Position numbers and translations under genes: made by a program. Below the pieces are notes generated by a model that was not told the origin of the DNA, did no database searches, and worked only from the letters and a program-made list of their open reading frames with translations. A DNA stretch of 62,558 nucleotides from Lentisphaerota bacterium (GTDB taxonomy: Bacteria > Verrucomicrobiota > Lentisphaeria > Victivallales > UBA1829): the NCBI GenBank assembly GCA_015061915.1, contig SUVR01000013.1, positions 1-62,558 of the forward strand. The letters run 5' to 3'. Positions 1 through 7,969 of the stretch are shown in pieces; the stretch's first letter is position 1, and each line of letters starts with the position of its first letter.

Positions 1-14
1 TGGAGAAGCGTTAA

Positions 15-944
15 ATGAGTTTTTTTGATTATCTGCCTTGTTACATATTGAATCACTCTCCCAAGATCATTGCGGCGTTTGAAATGGATTTTCTGCGAAA
101 TTTGCCCGCTTTTCAAAAAGCAATTCCGCAAGGTGAAAAATTTACCATGCTTTTGCAGCTGGGGTGGTCAGCAGAACTTCCGGAAGTCGCTTCCGAATTG
201 AAAAACCGCCTTGCTGAAGCAAAAAACGCTTTCCCGGAGGCACGTTTTATTATTCTTGCCAACGCTCCTCGCGAAGTGGAAATAATCAAAGATTTCTGTG
301 AAGTATATCTTGCCAGTCACAACGCTTTTCTTGATCCGGGGCGTTACCCGGTTGCAAAGATCGGCAAACGGAAATTTGATGCGCTTTACATTGCCCGCAT
401 TACGCCGTTTAAAAGGCATGAACTTGCTGTGAAGATCAAAAATCTGCACCTTATCGGCAGCTATTCCGAAAAGGAAAAAGAATATTTCACGGAAACTATA
501 GCAAAATTTCCCCACGCCGTATGGAGTCAGAAAGTACCGTCGTTTTTCATCGGCAGAAAAATCTGCGAGGCCGCCTGCGGTCTGGCATTGTCGGCAGTTG
601 AGGGGGCGATGTTTTCCTGCGGAGAATACTCGCTCTGCGGAGTTCCGGTAGTGAATACAAAAAATCTTGGCGGCAGAGATACCCTTTTGCCGGATTTTGC
701 CGTCCGTTATGCCGATGATACACCCGAAAGTGCAGCCGAAAATGTGGAATACTATGTAAATAATCCCGTTGACCCACAGGAGATCCACAACGGATTTTTG
801 AAACTGGCTCTGCCGCAAAAAGAGTCTGTGCAGGATTTAGTTGATTCGATCGCAGGGAAAAAAGTTTATTTACCGCATAAACTCAATATCAGATGCCGCT
901 TGCTGCCGCATACAAAAATTTTGCATGGAATCCGGAGAAAGTAA
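15..944 (+). CDS. Glycosyltransferase, GT-B fold (family 4-like)
   Basis: Probably transfers a sugar from a nucleotide-sugar donor to a surface glycan or lipid acceptor in the cytoplasm. The 309-residue protein is short for a GT-B enzyme. What is seen is a C-terminal donor-binding half: a strand-turn segment near residues 122-135 (YIARITPFKRHE), then an EX7E-type pair, E196 and E204, followed by a GVPVV stretch and GGRDTLL, as in group 1 glycosyltransferases. The N-terminal acceptor half looks divergent. The start ATG follows a GGAGAA ribosome site at the window edge, so the gene may continue an operon from outside. The acceptor cannot be told from the sequence. Confidence 0.72.
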   Translation: MSFFDYLPCYILNHSPKIIAAFEMDFLRNLPAFQKAIPQGEKFTMLLQLGWSAELPEVASELKNRLAEAKNAFPEARFIILANAPREVEIIKDFCEVYLASHNAFLDPGRYPVAKIGKRKFDALYIARITPFKRHELAVKIKNLHLIGSYSEKEKEYFTETIAKFPHAVWSQKVPSFFIGRKICEAACGLALSAVEGAMFSCGEYSLCGVPVVNTKNLGGRDTLLPDFAVRYADDTPESAAENVEYYVNNPVDPQEIHNGFLKLALPQKESVQDLVDSIAGKKVYLPHKLNIRCRLLPHTKILHGIRRK

Positions 945-1179
945 TTATGAAAACAGAAATCCGACTGGAAAAGATCAAAAACTGCGCAGTAATAAAATCC
1001 GGAAAATCATTGCTGATAACAACCAAGTGGTAATATTACATCAGTTTTGATAAGATATACTCTGAAATTCTGAGTTTTTCGGAACAAATGTAAAGCGTTT
1101 TTCAGAATTTCATTTTACAGCAAAACTCTGAATTTTTAAGCTCAAAATACGTTTCAAAATGGCGGGAGAAGATAAAAAA

Positions 1180-2058
1180 TCACAAAAGGCTTTTGCTTTT
1201 TTTATGAGGTATTTGTACCAGCACAACAGCAGCAAAAATAATACCGCAGCCAATCAGATTCATCAGGGAATAGTGTTCATCCTGCAGTAACCATCCCCAG
1301 AGAACCGCAAAGACGGAGGCGGTACTCAAAATGATCGACGCAGTCGCCGGATGAACATATTTTTGAGCAGCAATCTGGATCGTACAGGCAATGCCAATGG
1401 CAATCATGCCACAGAAAAGTAACGGCCAGACCGTCTGGGCAATGTTGGTTACAGTACAGGTCTCCCCAGCAATCAGAGCGGCAATTCCGGACACCACGGC
1501 AACCGTTGCAAACTGTACTGCCGATAATTGCAGCGCATCTGCGCCGGGGGCAAATTTGGCAATGGCAATAAATTGAAATGCAAAAAACAAAGCACAAATA
1601 AGCATCAAAGCATCTCCCAGATTTCCAATCGTACCAAAGGAATCATCGCTGCAAAGCAAGTATGTTCCGAGAATAGAGAGCAAGGAGGCACACCATATCG
1701 GCCATGTCGATTTCTTATGAATGAAAACGCCGATCACCGGAATCATTATTACATACAGAGCAGTCAGAAAACCGGCCTTTCCGGCAGATGTATAGAGCAA
1801 ACCGAATTGCTGCAATATTTCACCGCCTGCAAGGCATATCCCACAGATGACTCCGCCGGAAAGAAGCTTTTTATCCGGGCGTTTCCGGAAAAACAAAATG
1901 GCAGGAACGAGCATCAACGATCCAAGCAAATAGCGTAAAAACACAAACATCAGAGGAGACATGGTATCCATGGCCTTTGCCTGGGCGGAATAAGAAAGTC
2001 CCCATGTTGCAGCAGTAATGAACAGCAAAATGATTGCCAGTCGATTCAGATTTTTCAT
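1180..2058 (-). CDS. DMT-superfamily (EamA) transporter
   Basis: Inner-membrane drug/metabolite transporter, likely an exporter of a small metabolite. The 292-residue protein is almost wholly hydrophobic, with about ten predicted membrane helices arranged as two EamA repeats (roughly residues 8-140 and 150-283), the usual family length. It starts with a positively charged helix containing the ATWGLSY motif common at the first helix of EamA proteins and ends in a short basic tail. A GGAG lies upstream of the start. The gene is transcribed away from the glycosyltransferase and is followed, on the same strand further upstream, by a radical SAM gene. The substrate is unknown. Confidence 0.85.
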   Translation of the reverse strand: MKNLNRLAIILLFITAATWGLSYSAQAKAMDTMSPLMFVFLRYLLGSLMLVPAILFFRKRPDKKLLSGGVICGICLAGGEILQQFGLLYTSAGKAGFLTALYVIMIPVIGVFIHKKSTWPIWCASLLSILGTYLLCSDDSFGTIGNLGDALMLICALFFAFQFIAIAKFAPGADALQLSAVQFATVAVVSGIAALIAGETCTVTNIAQTVWPLLFCGMIAIGIACTIQIAAQKYVHPATASIILSTASVFAVLWGWLLQDEHYSLMNLIGCGIIFAAVVLVQIPHKKSKSLL

Positions 2059-2097
2059 ATTTTATCATCTCCGGGGTTTTATCTTGCCATCAGAAAT

Positions 2098-2865
2098 TTA
2101 TTTGTGCGGGACGTGCGGCTCTCTTGTCGGACCGAATATTTCAGCAGGTGCAATATTTCCCAATACAGATGCAAACTTTTCCAGCCGTTCCCGTGAAGCG
2201 GGAGCCAATTCAGCAATGACACCGTGACGGTCAAGGGTATTGAGATGTATTAAATCGGGATCGATATCTTTGACCAACCGGTAAAAACGGTCAATACTTT
2301 CATCGGAATCATTGATTCCGGGAACAACAAAAATCTCCAATGCCATTTTCACAGGAACATTCCGGCGGAATGAACACAGTCCGGAAAAAAGTTTTTCCAG
2401 CGTTTCACCGGGACAGGGACGATTTATATACGAATATTCCTCTTCCGAGGATGCATCCAGAGAAGGAATGATCAAATCGAGTTGAGAAAGTTCTTTCTGG
2501 AGGGTTGCATCCCCCAGCAGGAGCCCGTTGGTCAAAAGGCATACCGGACACGCTGAATGATATTTTTTGATGTGATCGATCACGCGCCCGATACCGGAAT
2601 TCAGTGTGGGTTCGCCTGCACCGGAAAAAGTAATATAATCAGGCGCGGGAATGTTTTTCAAGACCGCATCCAGCTCTGCTGTCACCCTATCTACGGGAAC
2701 ATACTCCCTGCGGGACATGGTCAAATTTGTTGTTGCTTTTGCTTCACAGTATATGCAATCCAGTGAACAGGTTTTGGCTGTCACCAGGTCAACTCCGAGG
2801 GACTTCCCCAATCTGCGGGAATTGATCGGCCCGAAGATAAATTTTCTTGCTTGAGATTCTTCCAT
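2098..2865 (-). CDS. Radical SAM protein, COG0731-like Fe-S oxidoreductase
   Basis: Iron-sulfur enzyme that would cleave S-adenosylmethionine to start a radical reaction; the substrate is unknown. The cluster motif CX3CX2C is at C33, C37 and C40 (CSLDCIYC), followed by a GAGEPTLN stretch that matches the SAM-binding GGE-type motif, and a conserved LTNG segment. At 255 residues it is a minimal radical SAM barrel without an extra SPASM or Cys-rich C-terminus. It resembles small wybutosine-synthesis-like and MoaA-related proteins of COG0731. A promoter at 2900-2928 reads into it. Its start is 40 bases upstream of the transporter gene on the coding strand side, so the two may be co-transcribed. 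Confidence 0.82.
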   Translation of the reverse strand: MEESQARKFIFGPINSRRLGKSLGVDLVTAKTCSLDCIYCEAKATTNLTMSRREYVPVDRVTAELDAVLKNIPAPDYITFSGAGEPTLNSGIGRVIDHIKKYHSACPVCLLTNGLLLGDATLQKELSQLDLIIPSLDASSEEEYSYINRPCPGETLEKLFSGLCSFRRNVPVKMALEIFVVPGINDSDESIDRFYRLVKDIDPDLIHLNTLDRHGVIAELAPASRERLEKFASVLGNIAPAEIFGPTREPHVPHK

Positions 2866-2899
2866 AAATAGCCTTGATTTTTCAGAAAGTTATCCTATT

Positions 2900-2928
2900 A
2901 ATATAATTCTTCTGATGATGCTTTTCAA
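2900..2928 (-). promoter_or_regulatory. Promoter for the radical SAM gene
   Basis: On the minus strand TTGAAA (2923-2928) and TATATT (2900-2905) are separated by 17 bases. The -10 lies about 35 bases before the start at 2865. Confidence 0.6.
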
Positions 2929-3085
2929 ACAACGGGGCCCCATTTTTTTATTTTTCCATTCATTGTTTTTCAGAAATGTATTTTGATCCGTACAGAACAC
3001 AGCAGATACTGCAAGGAAAATTATCAGCCGATTGCACACCCACAACCTGCCCGACTTGTCCCTCTGTGGAGAATGTCTTTCTGAT

Positions 3086-3562
3086 TTATCTGATTTTTTC
3101 CATGCGGATGAGCCCTTCTTCATCCGGTTCAATGCCGTTTTTCGGAGAATAGCCCAGCTTCTGATAAAACTTTACCGCAGTAGTGGATGAGGGAATTTCC
3201 ACGCGATTCGCCCGTAAAAAATATTCATCCTGCTCCAAAGCGTTGATGATGGCAGTTCCGATGCCTTGTCCGATCCTTTCCGGCAGTACATAAATGGTCA
3301 GCAGGATGCTTTCTGTTTTGCTGTCCCAATAAGGTGCAATGGAGCCGGTACCGACAACTTTGTCATCCGCAATGGCGACGTACATATGCGCAGAATTCGC
3401 CTGACTTTTGATTTTTTCAAGCGTAAAATATGCACAATATTCTTCAATCCGTTCTGCCGGATAATCTTTACCGTTGATCTCCCGCAAACCTCTATGGATT
3501 ATCGTTTGCACAGCCCCGGCATCGGACTCAACAAATAAGCGAATCAGCAATTTTTTCTTCAT
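3086..3562 (-). CDS. GNAT-family N-acetyltransferase
   Basis: Transfers an acetyl group from acetyl-CoA to an amine of an unknown substrate in the cytoplasm. The 158-residue length is standard for a single GNAT domain. The acetyl-CoA-binding motif A is visible as LPERIGQGIGTAII (around residues 93-106), preceded by the beta-4 strand and followed by a KFYQKLGY segment, the typical end of the fold. Nothing in the neighbourhood identifies the substrate. The 220 bases between this gene's end and the radical SAM start hold only the promoter listed above and AT-rich sequence. Confidence 0.85.
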   Translation of the reverse strand: MKKKLLIRLFVESDAGAVQTIIHRGLREINGKDYPAERIEEYCAYFTLEKIKSQANSAHMYVAIADDKVVGTGSIAPYWDSKTESILLTIYVLPERIGQGIGTAIINALEQDEYFLRANRVEIPSSTTAVKFYQKLGYSPKNGIEPDEEGLIRMEKIR

Positions 3563-3632
3563 ATTTATACATCCCGCTCTATTATAAGTTCACCGGCAAG
3601 GAAAAGTAAAATCCAGCGGTCTTTTTCCGGCA

Positions 3633-5096
3633 TCAGTGCTGCCAGCCCTGAATTTTGTAATTTTTCTCAAAAAGTTTCCGTTCGGCTTCGCCATTCTCCG
3701 GATTGAACCAGACCTCAAATCTTGCACCGTAAAACTGTTCCCACTCCCCTTCGTAAATGGTAAAATTGAATCCGGTACAAAATTGTTCCTGGGGATCATC
3801 CGACCAACCGGCGACAGCATTCACGCCTTTCAGGCGCTCAACAGAAAGGGGCGTTCCCTGTGTTATTTCAAAGGCTTTCAGATAAAGCAGACCTTTCTCA
3901 CCCGGATTACACCACAGGATCCCTTCATAAATACCTCCCTGCATTCCATTGCGCAAGATCAGATCCGGATTCCCTTTGCGGACGCTGTTGACCGGCAGAA
4001 GATTCCGCCAACAGTTCCGGTTTTTCTGAAGTTGCGCAAATTCATTTTCCACAAAGTCCAAAGCGGCTTTTGTCATCTGCCGTCCGGAAAAATCGGTTCG
4101 TTCGAAAATATCAACTAATGCAGACCCGCATAAAAAGCGGGTATTCCAGGTATTCCCGTTCCGCTCCGTTTTTTCCCGGGGATACATTACGCTGCCGTTC
4201 CACGGTTTCCCGCCGAAACCGATGTCAAAACGGAATTGAAAATTCAACTCCGACTTGCTGCCGGGTCTGCCATTCCCCCTGCTGTAATAAAATTGATGCA
4301 GCGTGGGAACGATTTCCCCATCGGGATTGCAAAAATAGCGCACGGCATGAAGAGAACCGTCTTTTTCCTTATACAATCGCCATTGGGGATGGCAGGCAAG
4401 ATATTGCAGCAAGAGAGCTTTATGATCTGCGGAAGCCAGCAATCCGGTCAGAGACGGGATGTCACACACGGCATCGTCGGCAAGTTTTGGTCCATTATTG
4501 ATGGCGGAAAGGACACGCCGCTGAAAGGAGTCTGCTGGGGCATCTTTCCAATTCAAATCGAAGGGATGCTCTTTTTCCGGTTCTGCCAGTTTGATTTTTT
4601 CGGGCAGCTTCAGATTTTCTGCGAACCGGTCCCGTCTGGCATTTTTCACCGTATCCCAGAATTGTTTTGCCTGTTCCGGAGAAAATTTTGCATCCTTCTG
4701 CGCCAGAACCAGAAAAGATTGCTTTATTTCCGGCAACAGAATATCCGGATACTCTCCGATCAGATAAGATTGCGAACCACTCATTCCGTCAAACGTAAAC
4801 CGTAAGATCAGTTTATTCTCTCTGACCTCCCAGGTAATTTTGGTTTCCGGCATCTCCCTGCCATGCTTTTTTTGAAAAGCGGCTCGCTGCTTTTTCCGAG
4901 ACTCAGCTGCTTTTCCGGAAAGGATCAATTCTGCCGTACCATCCGGCTTGAAACGGAATGAAATATCTGCGGTACGGATTTTTCCATCATATTCCGGATT
5001 TGCAATATACCATTCCCCTTCCGTCAAAACAAAATTCTTTCCGGAAAGAGGAAGAAACACGCAACTCAACAGCAAAAACAAAAGGATCTTTTTCAT
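3633..5096 (-). CDS. Secreted protein of unknown function
   Basis: I do not recognise this 487-residue protein. It has a clear signal peptide (basic MKK, hydrophobic core to about residue 17, then LSGKNF), so it is exported. The mature part begins with a beta-rich segment, then a charged helical stretch around residues 100-170 rich in Lys and Glu, and ends with a beta-rich region containing many Trp, Phe and Gly. The C-terminal half has repeated aromatic-Asn-Gly turns, as in carbohydrate-binding or beta-sandwich proteins, but no motif settles this. GGAG lies upstream of the ATG and a TTGACA/TATGTT promoter at 5132-5160. It stands alone as a transcription unit. Confidence 0.7.
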   Translation of the reverse strand: MKKILLFLLLSCVFLPLSGKNFVLTEGEWYIANPEYDGKIRTADISFRFKPDGTAELILSGKAAESRKKQRAAFQKKHGREMPETKITWEVRENKLILRFTFDGMSGSQSYLIGEYPDILLPEIKQSFLVLAQKDAKFSPEQAKQFWDTVKNARRDRFAENLKLPEKIKLAEPEKEHPFDLNWKDAPADSFQRRVLSAINNGPKLADDAVCDIPSLTGLLASADHKALLLQYLACHPQWRLYKEKDGSLHAVRYFCNPDGEIVPTLHQFYYSRGNGRPGSKSELNFQFRFDIGFGGKPWNGSVMYPREKTERNGNTWNTRFLCGSALVDIFERTDFSGRQMTKAALDFVENEFAQLQKNRNCWRNLLPVNSVRKGNPDLILRNGMQGGIYEGILWCNPGEKGLLYLKAFEITQGTPLSVERLKGVNAVAGWSDDPQEQFCTGFNFTIYEGEWEQFYGARFEVWFNPENGEAERKLFEKNYKIQGWQH

Positions 5097-5131
5097 CGTT
5101 ATACTCCTCGAATCGATACGGCTTTTTCCGT

Positions 5132-5160
5132 AACATACAACATCCGGTACGGATTGTCAA
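5132..5160 (-). promoter_or_regulatory. Promoter for the secreted protein gene
   Basis: On the minus strand TTGACA (5155-5160) and TATGTT (5132-5137) are 17 bases apart, about 35 bases before the start at 5096. Confidence 0.6.
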
Positions 5161-5249
5161 ATTTTCGCTGAGGTTTTGCAGAAAAAATTTACATGTTTTA
5201 TGCGTACCCGGTCTGAAATAACAAATCGGTCAGCAAAGGCTATATTTTC

Positions 5250-5277
5250 TTGCAAAATTCACATTATATGCTATATT
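5250..5277 (+). promoter_or_regulatory. Promoter for the SGNH-MBOAT operon
   Basis: TTGCAA (5250-5255), 16-base spacer, TATATT (5272-5277); the start codon follows at 5312. Confidence 0.65.
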
Positions 5278-5311
5278 AGGTAGAGAACATTCAAACAGAA
5301 CCGGATAAACG

Positions 5312-6451
5312 ATGTGGAACAAACTGAAAACGATTTATGAAAAAATCATCAATGCGGAAATCCCGTACAAGCGCTGGTGCAAGATCGTGATCCTTGCTGT
5401 GCTTGGGATCATTTTCGGTGCTGTGGCATTGGTCTATGTGGTCGATCCCCACTACCGGTATCGCCTGCCGGGGTTCTACGACACGGTTTATTATGAACTC
5501 TACGCCACTGCGCCACGTCTGCTGCGGGATATGGAATACGATACCTTTGTCCTCGGCTCTTCCATGACCCGGAATTTCTTTCTGAATGACATTGATGCCG
5601 CACTTGGTGGAAAATCCGTCAAGCTGGCGGCATCCGGGGCAACGACCACCGATTTGAAAAAGTTTTTTGACATTGCCCTTGAAGCAAAAGGCGATTCCCT
5701 CAAACGGGTGGTCTTCTCCCTTGACATCTATTCCATGAACAAGAGCAAAGATGAAGCGCATTACAAGGAATTTGAATATCTTTACCGGGATGACTTGGCA
5801 GAGGAATATAAATATTTCTTCTCCCGGCAGACCTATTCCAGTATGTTTTATCTGCTCAAACGCAAAATCAGACCGAAGAAAAAACGGCAGCATCAGGCAG
5901 ATGTCAACCGGATGTTCTCCACGGAATATGACGGGATGCGTTTCGGGATCCGGGAAGTGATGGCGGATGCGATCCACAATGAACGGATCCACCACAGCCA
6001 AACTCCGGCACACCCGAAGAACTTTGAACACAGTCTGAACAACTGCCTGCTCGCAATGATCGCCGAAAACCCGCAGATCAAGTTTACGGTATACCTGCCG
6101 CCGTATCACATTTACACCTACTGCCAGAGTGAACAGTTCAAGGAGGCGGAAGGGCTGATCCGGCAGCGGACTCTGGTCATGAAGCAACTGCTGAAATATC
6201 CCAATGTAACGCTGTATGATTTCCAGACGGACCGTTCTTATGTCTGCGATCATGACCTTTACAGCGATGTGCAGCACTTCAGTTCCCATGCCGCACGGCG
6301 GATCCTTTCCGATCTCACCGCCGGACGCCACCGCATCAGAACAGAAGCAGAAGTCATTGCAAACGAACATGAACTGCGTGAACTGATCAAAGAACAAATG
6401 CCGATTTATTACGCCAATCTCAAAAAGTTCAAGGAGCAGAGGAAACACTGA
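5312..6451 (+). CDS. Membrane-anchored SGNH-like protein (AlgX/DltD-type partner)
   Basis: Likely the extracytoplasmic half of a polymer acylation pathway, moving or removing acyl groups on a surface glycan. A single membrane helix (about residues 24-44) anchors a 335-residue outer domain. SGNH features are visible: block I as LGSSMTRN with S83/S84, a substrate-binding Gly-Asn-like loop near residue 110, and a block V-like D319-x2-H322 pair. The next gene is an MBOAT acyltransferase that overlaps this one by one base (TGATG), the arrangement seen for alginate and related acetylation genes. The polymer itself is not identified, and the family can also include catalytically silent partners. Confidence 0.75.
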   Translation: MWNKLKTIYEKIINAEIPYKRWCKIVILAVLGIIFGAVALVYVVDPHYRYRLPGFYDTVYYELYATAPRLLRDMEYDTFVLGSSMTRNFFLNDIDAALGGKSVKLAASGATTTDLKKFFDIALEAKGDSLKRVVFSLDIYSMNKSKDEAHYKEFEYLYRDDLAEEYKYFFSRQTYSSMFYLLKRKIRPKKKRQHQADVNRMFSTEYDGMRFGIREVMADAIHNERIHHSQTPAHPKNFEHSLNNCLLAMIAENPQIKFTVYLPPYHIYTYCQSEQFKEAEGLIRQRTLVMKQLLKYPNVTLYDFQTDRSYVCDHDLYSDVQHFSSHAARRILSDLTAGRHRIRTEAEVIANEHELRELIKEQMPIYYANLKKFKEQRKH

Positions 6452-7824
6452 TGCTTTTCCCGACTTTTACATTTCTTTTCGGTTTTCTGCCCCTGACCGT
6501 GATCGTGTATTTTCTGCTTTCCAGCCGGAGCAGGATCGTATCCCAGATCTGGCTGGTGCTGGCGTCCTTCGTCTTTTACTCCTGGTTCAACTGGAGTTAT
6601 TCCCTGATCCTCGGCGGATCTCTGCTGATGAACTGGTTTTTCGCGCAGCTGCTGTATAAAAAACAGTCAAAGATCATCCTGACCATCGGGATCATCTGCA
6701 ATGTTCTGCTGCTGGGATACTTCAAGTATTACGACTTCTTTATTGAAAATATCAATGCCCTGTTCCAGACCTCGTTTCTGCTCAAGCACATTCTGCTGCC
6801 GTTGGGGATCAGCTTCTTTACCTTCCAGCAGATCTCGTTCCTGCAGCTGGTTTATTCCCGGTCTCTGGCAAAACGCTATTCCTTCGGCAGTTATGCCCTG
6901 TTTGTCTGCTTCTTCCCCCAGTTGATCGCCGGTCCGATCGTGCTGCCGGATGAGATGATGAGCCAGTTTGACAGAGACGACCGACTCCGCCCGAACGCAC
7001 GCAACATCGCCGCCGGTCTGTACCTCTTTGCGCTCGGTATGTCCAAAAAGATCCTGCTCGCCGACTTCTTTGCAGAGATGGCGGATCCGGGATTCCTGAA
7101 CGCCGCAGGAAACTTTTTCACCGGTTGGAAAACCGCCCTCGCCTACACGTTCCAGATCTATTTCGACTTCAGCGGGTACTGCGATATGGCGATCGGGCTG
7201 GGGCTGCTGTTCAATATCCGGCTGCCGAAAAACTTTCATTCGCCGTATCTTTCTGAAAATATTGCCGACTTCTGGCGGCGGTGGCATATCACGCTGGGAC
7301 GCTTCCTCATGACCGGACTTTACATTCCCCTCGGCGGCAACCGCTGCGGTAAGTTCCGGAACTGTCTGAACCTGCTGATCACGTTCTTTGTGAGCGGGTT
7401 ATGGCATGGGGCAAGTTGGCTCTTTGTTCTTTGGGGGATGCTCCACGGGACGGCGCTGGTGATCCACCGGATCTGGAGTAAGTTCCTGGGCTTGAAGATG
7501 CACCGCATCCCTGCAAAGCTGATCACGTTCCTTTTTGTGCTGTTGGCGTGGATCCCCTTCCGGGCAACGGATATGAGTCAGGTGAAGCAGCTGCTTGCCG
7601 CCATGTTCTGCCCCGAATCATGGAGTCTGCCCGCACCGTTTGATGTACGCGGTCTGCTGTTTTTGATTGCGGGCGGATTTATTATTGTCTTCCTGAAACC
7701 GGCGGTGGATATGGAGGAAAAATTCCGCCCCACGTGGGTCAACGCCATCCTGACGATCCTTCTGCTGATCGTGCCGATGTTCTTCTTTGTGAAGGTCTCC
7801 CCCTTTATCTACTTCAACTTCTGA
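6451..7824 (+). CDS. MBOAT-family membrane O-acyltransferase (AlgI/DltB-like)
   Basis: Multi-helix inner-membrane enzyme that transfers an acyl group, most often acetyl, across or at the membrane to a polysaccharide or other surface polymer. The 457-residue length and topology fit the AlgI branch. It opens with the family-typical LFPTFTFLFGFLP, contains KYYDFF and DFSGYCDMAIGLG, and carries the catalytic histidine in a GLWHGAS context (H319) with a second conserved His at 332 (MLHG). Translation is coupled to the SGNH gene upstream by a one-base overlap. A run of four 9-bp repeats follows its stop codon. The acceptor polymer is unknown; no complete polysaccharide cluster adjoins it. Confidence 0.9.
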   Translation: MLFPTFTFLFGFLPLTVIVYFLLSSRSRIVSQIWLVLASFVFYSWFNWSYSLILGGSLLMNWFFAQLLYKKQSKIILTIGIICNVLLLGYFKYYDFFIENINALFQTSFLLKHILLPLGISFFTFQQISFLQLVYSRSLAKRYSFGSYALFVCFFPQLIAGPIVLPDEMMSQFDRDDRLRPNARNIAAGLYLFALGMSKKILLADFFAEMADPGFLNAAGNFFTGWKTALAYTFQIYFDFSGYCDMAIGLGLLFNIRLPKNFHSPYLSENIADFWRRWHITLGRFLMTGLYIPLGGNRCGKFRNCLNLLITFFVSGLWHGASWLFVLWGMLHGTALVIHRIWSKFLGLKMHRIPAKLITFLFVLLAWIPFRATDMSQVKQLLAAMFCPESWSLPAPFDVRGLLFLIAGGFIIVFLKPAVDMEEKFRPTWVNAILTILLLIVPMFFFVKVSPFIYFNF

Positions 7825-7842
7825 CCGGAATCTCTCCGGCGT

Positions 7843-7878
7843 CGGACTTTTCGGACTTTTCGGACTTTTCGGACTTTT
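7843..7878. repeat. Four perfect tandem copies of a 9-bp unit
   Basis: CGGACTTTT is repeated four times without change, 19 bases after the MBOAT stop. It lies between convergent genes and is in no supported reading frame. It could vary in copy number by slippage. Confidence 0.9.
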
Positions 7879-7909
7879 TCTGCAGGTGTCCATACCGACC
7901 CGTAATGTG

Positions 7910-7928
7910 CCCCGCCCTGACGGCGGGG
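7910..7928. other. GC hairpin downstream of the variable repeat
   Basis: A perfect 7-bp stem CCCCGCC/GGCGGGG encloses a 5-base loop. No T-run follows on either strand, so it is not a good intrinsic terminator. It lies 41 bases past the stop of the lipoprotein gene. Retroelement target sites often have a short GC hairpin just after the variable repeat, so the position is suggestive. A further inverted repeat, CAGTTCAA at 7941-7948 and TTGAACTG at 7973-7980, spans the stop codon. Confidence 0.6.
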
Positions 7929-7969
7929 ATCACACGGTTTCAGTTCAAAAAAACAATGAAGCTGCCGTT

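Noticed and set aside
947-1033. Small frame of 28 codons after the first glycosyltransferase gene
   Set aside because: GGAG lies upstream and the sequence faintly recalls MazE-type antitoxins, but it is too short and lacks a toxin partner. The interval 945-1179 otherwise shows only AT-rich sequence with repeats of TCTGAATTT type.
2890-3132. Minus-strand frame of 80 codons upstream of the radical SAM gene
   Set aside because: It overlaps the GNAT gene and the promoter of the radical SAM gene, and its product is low-complexity.
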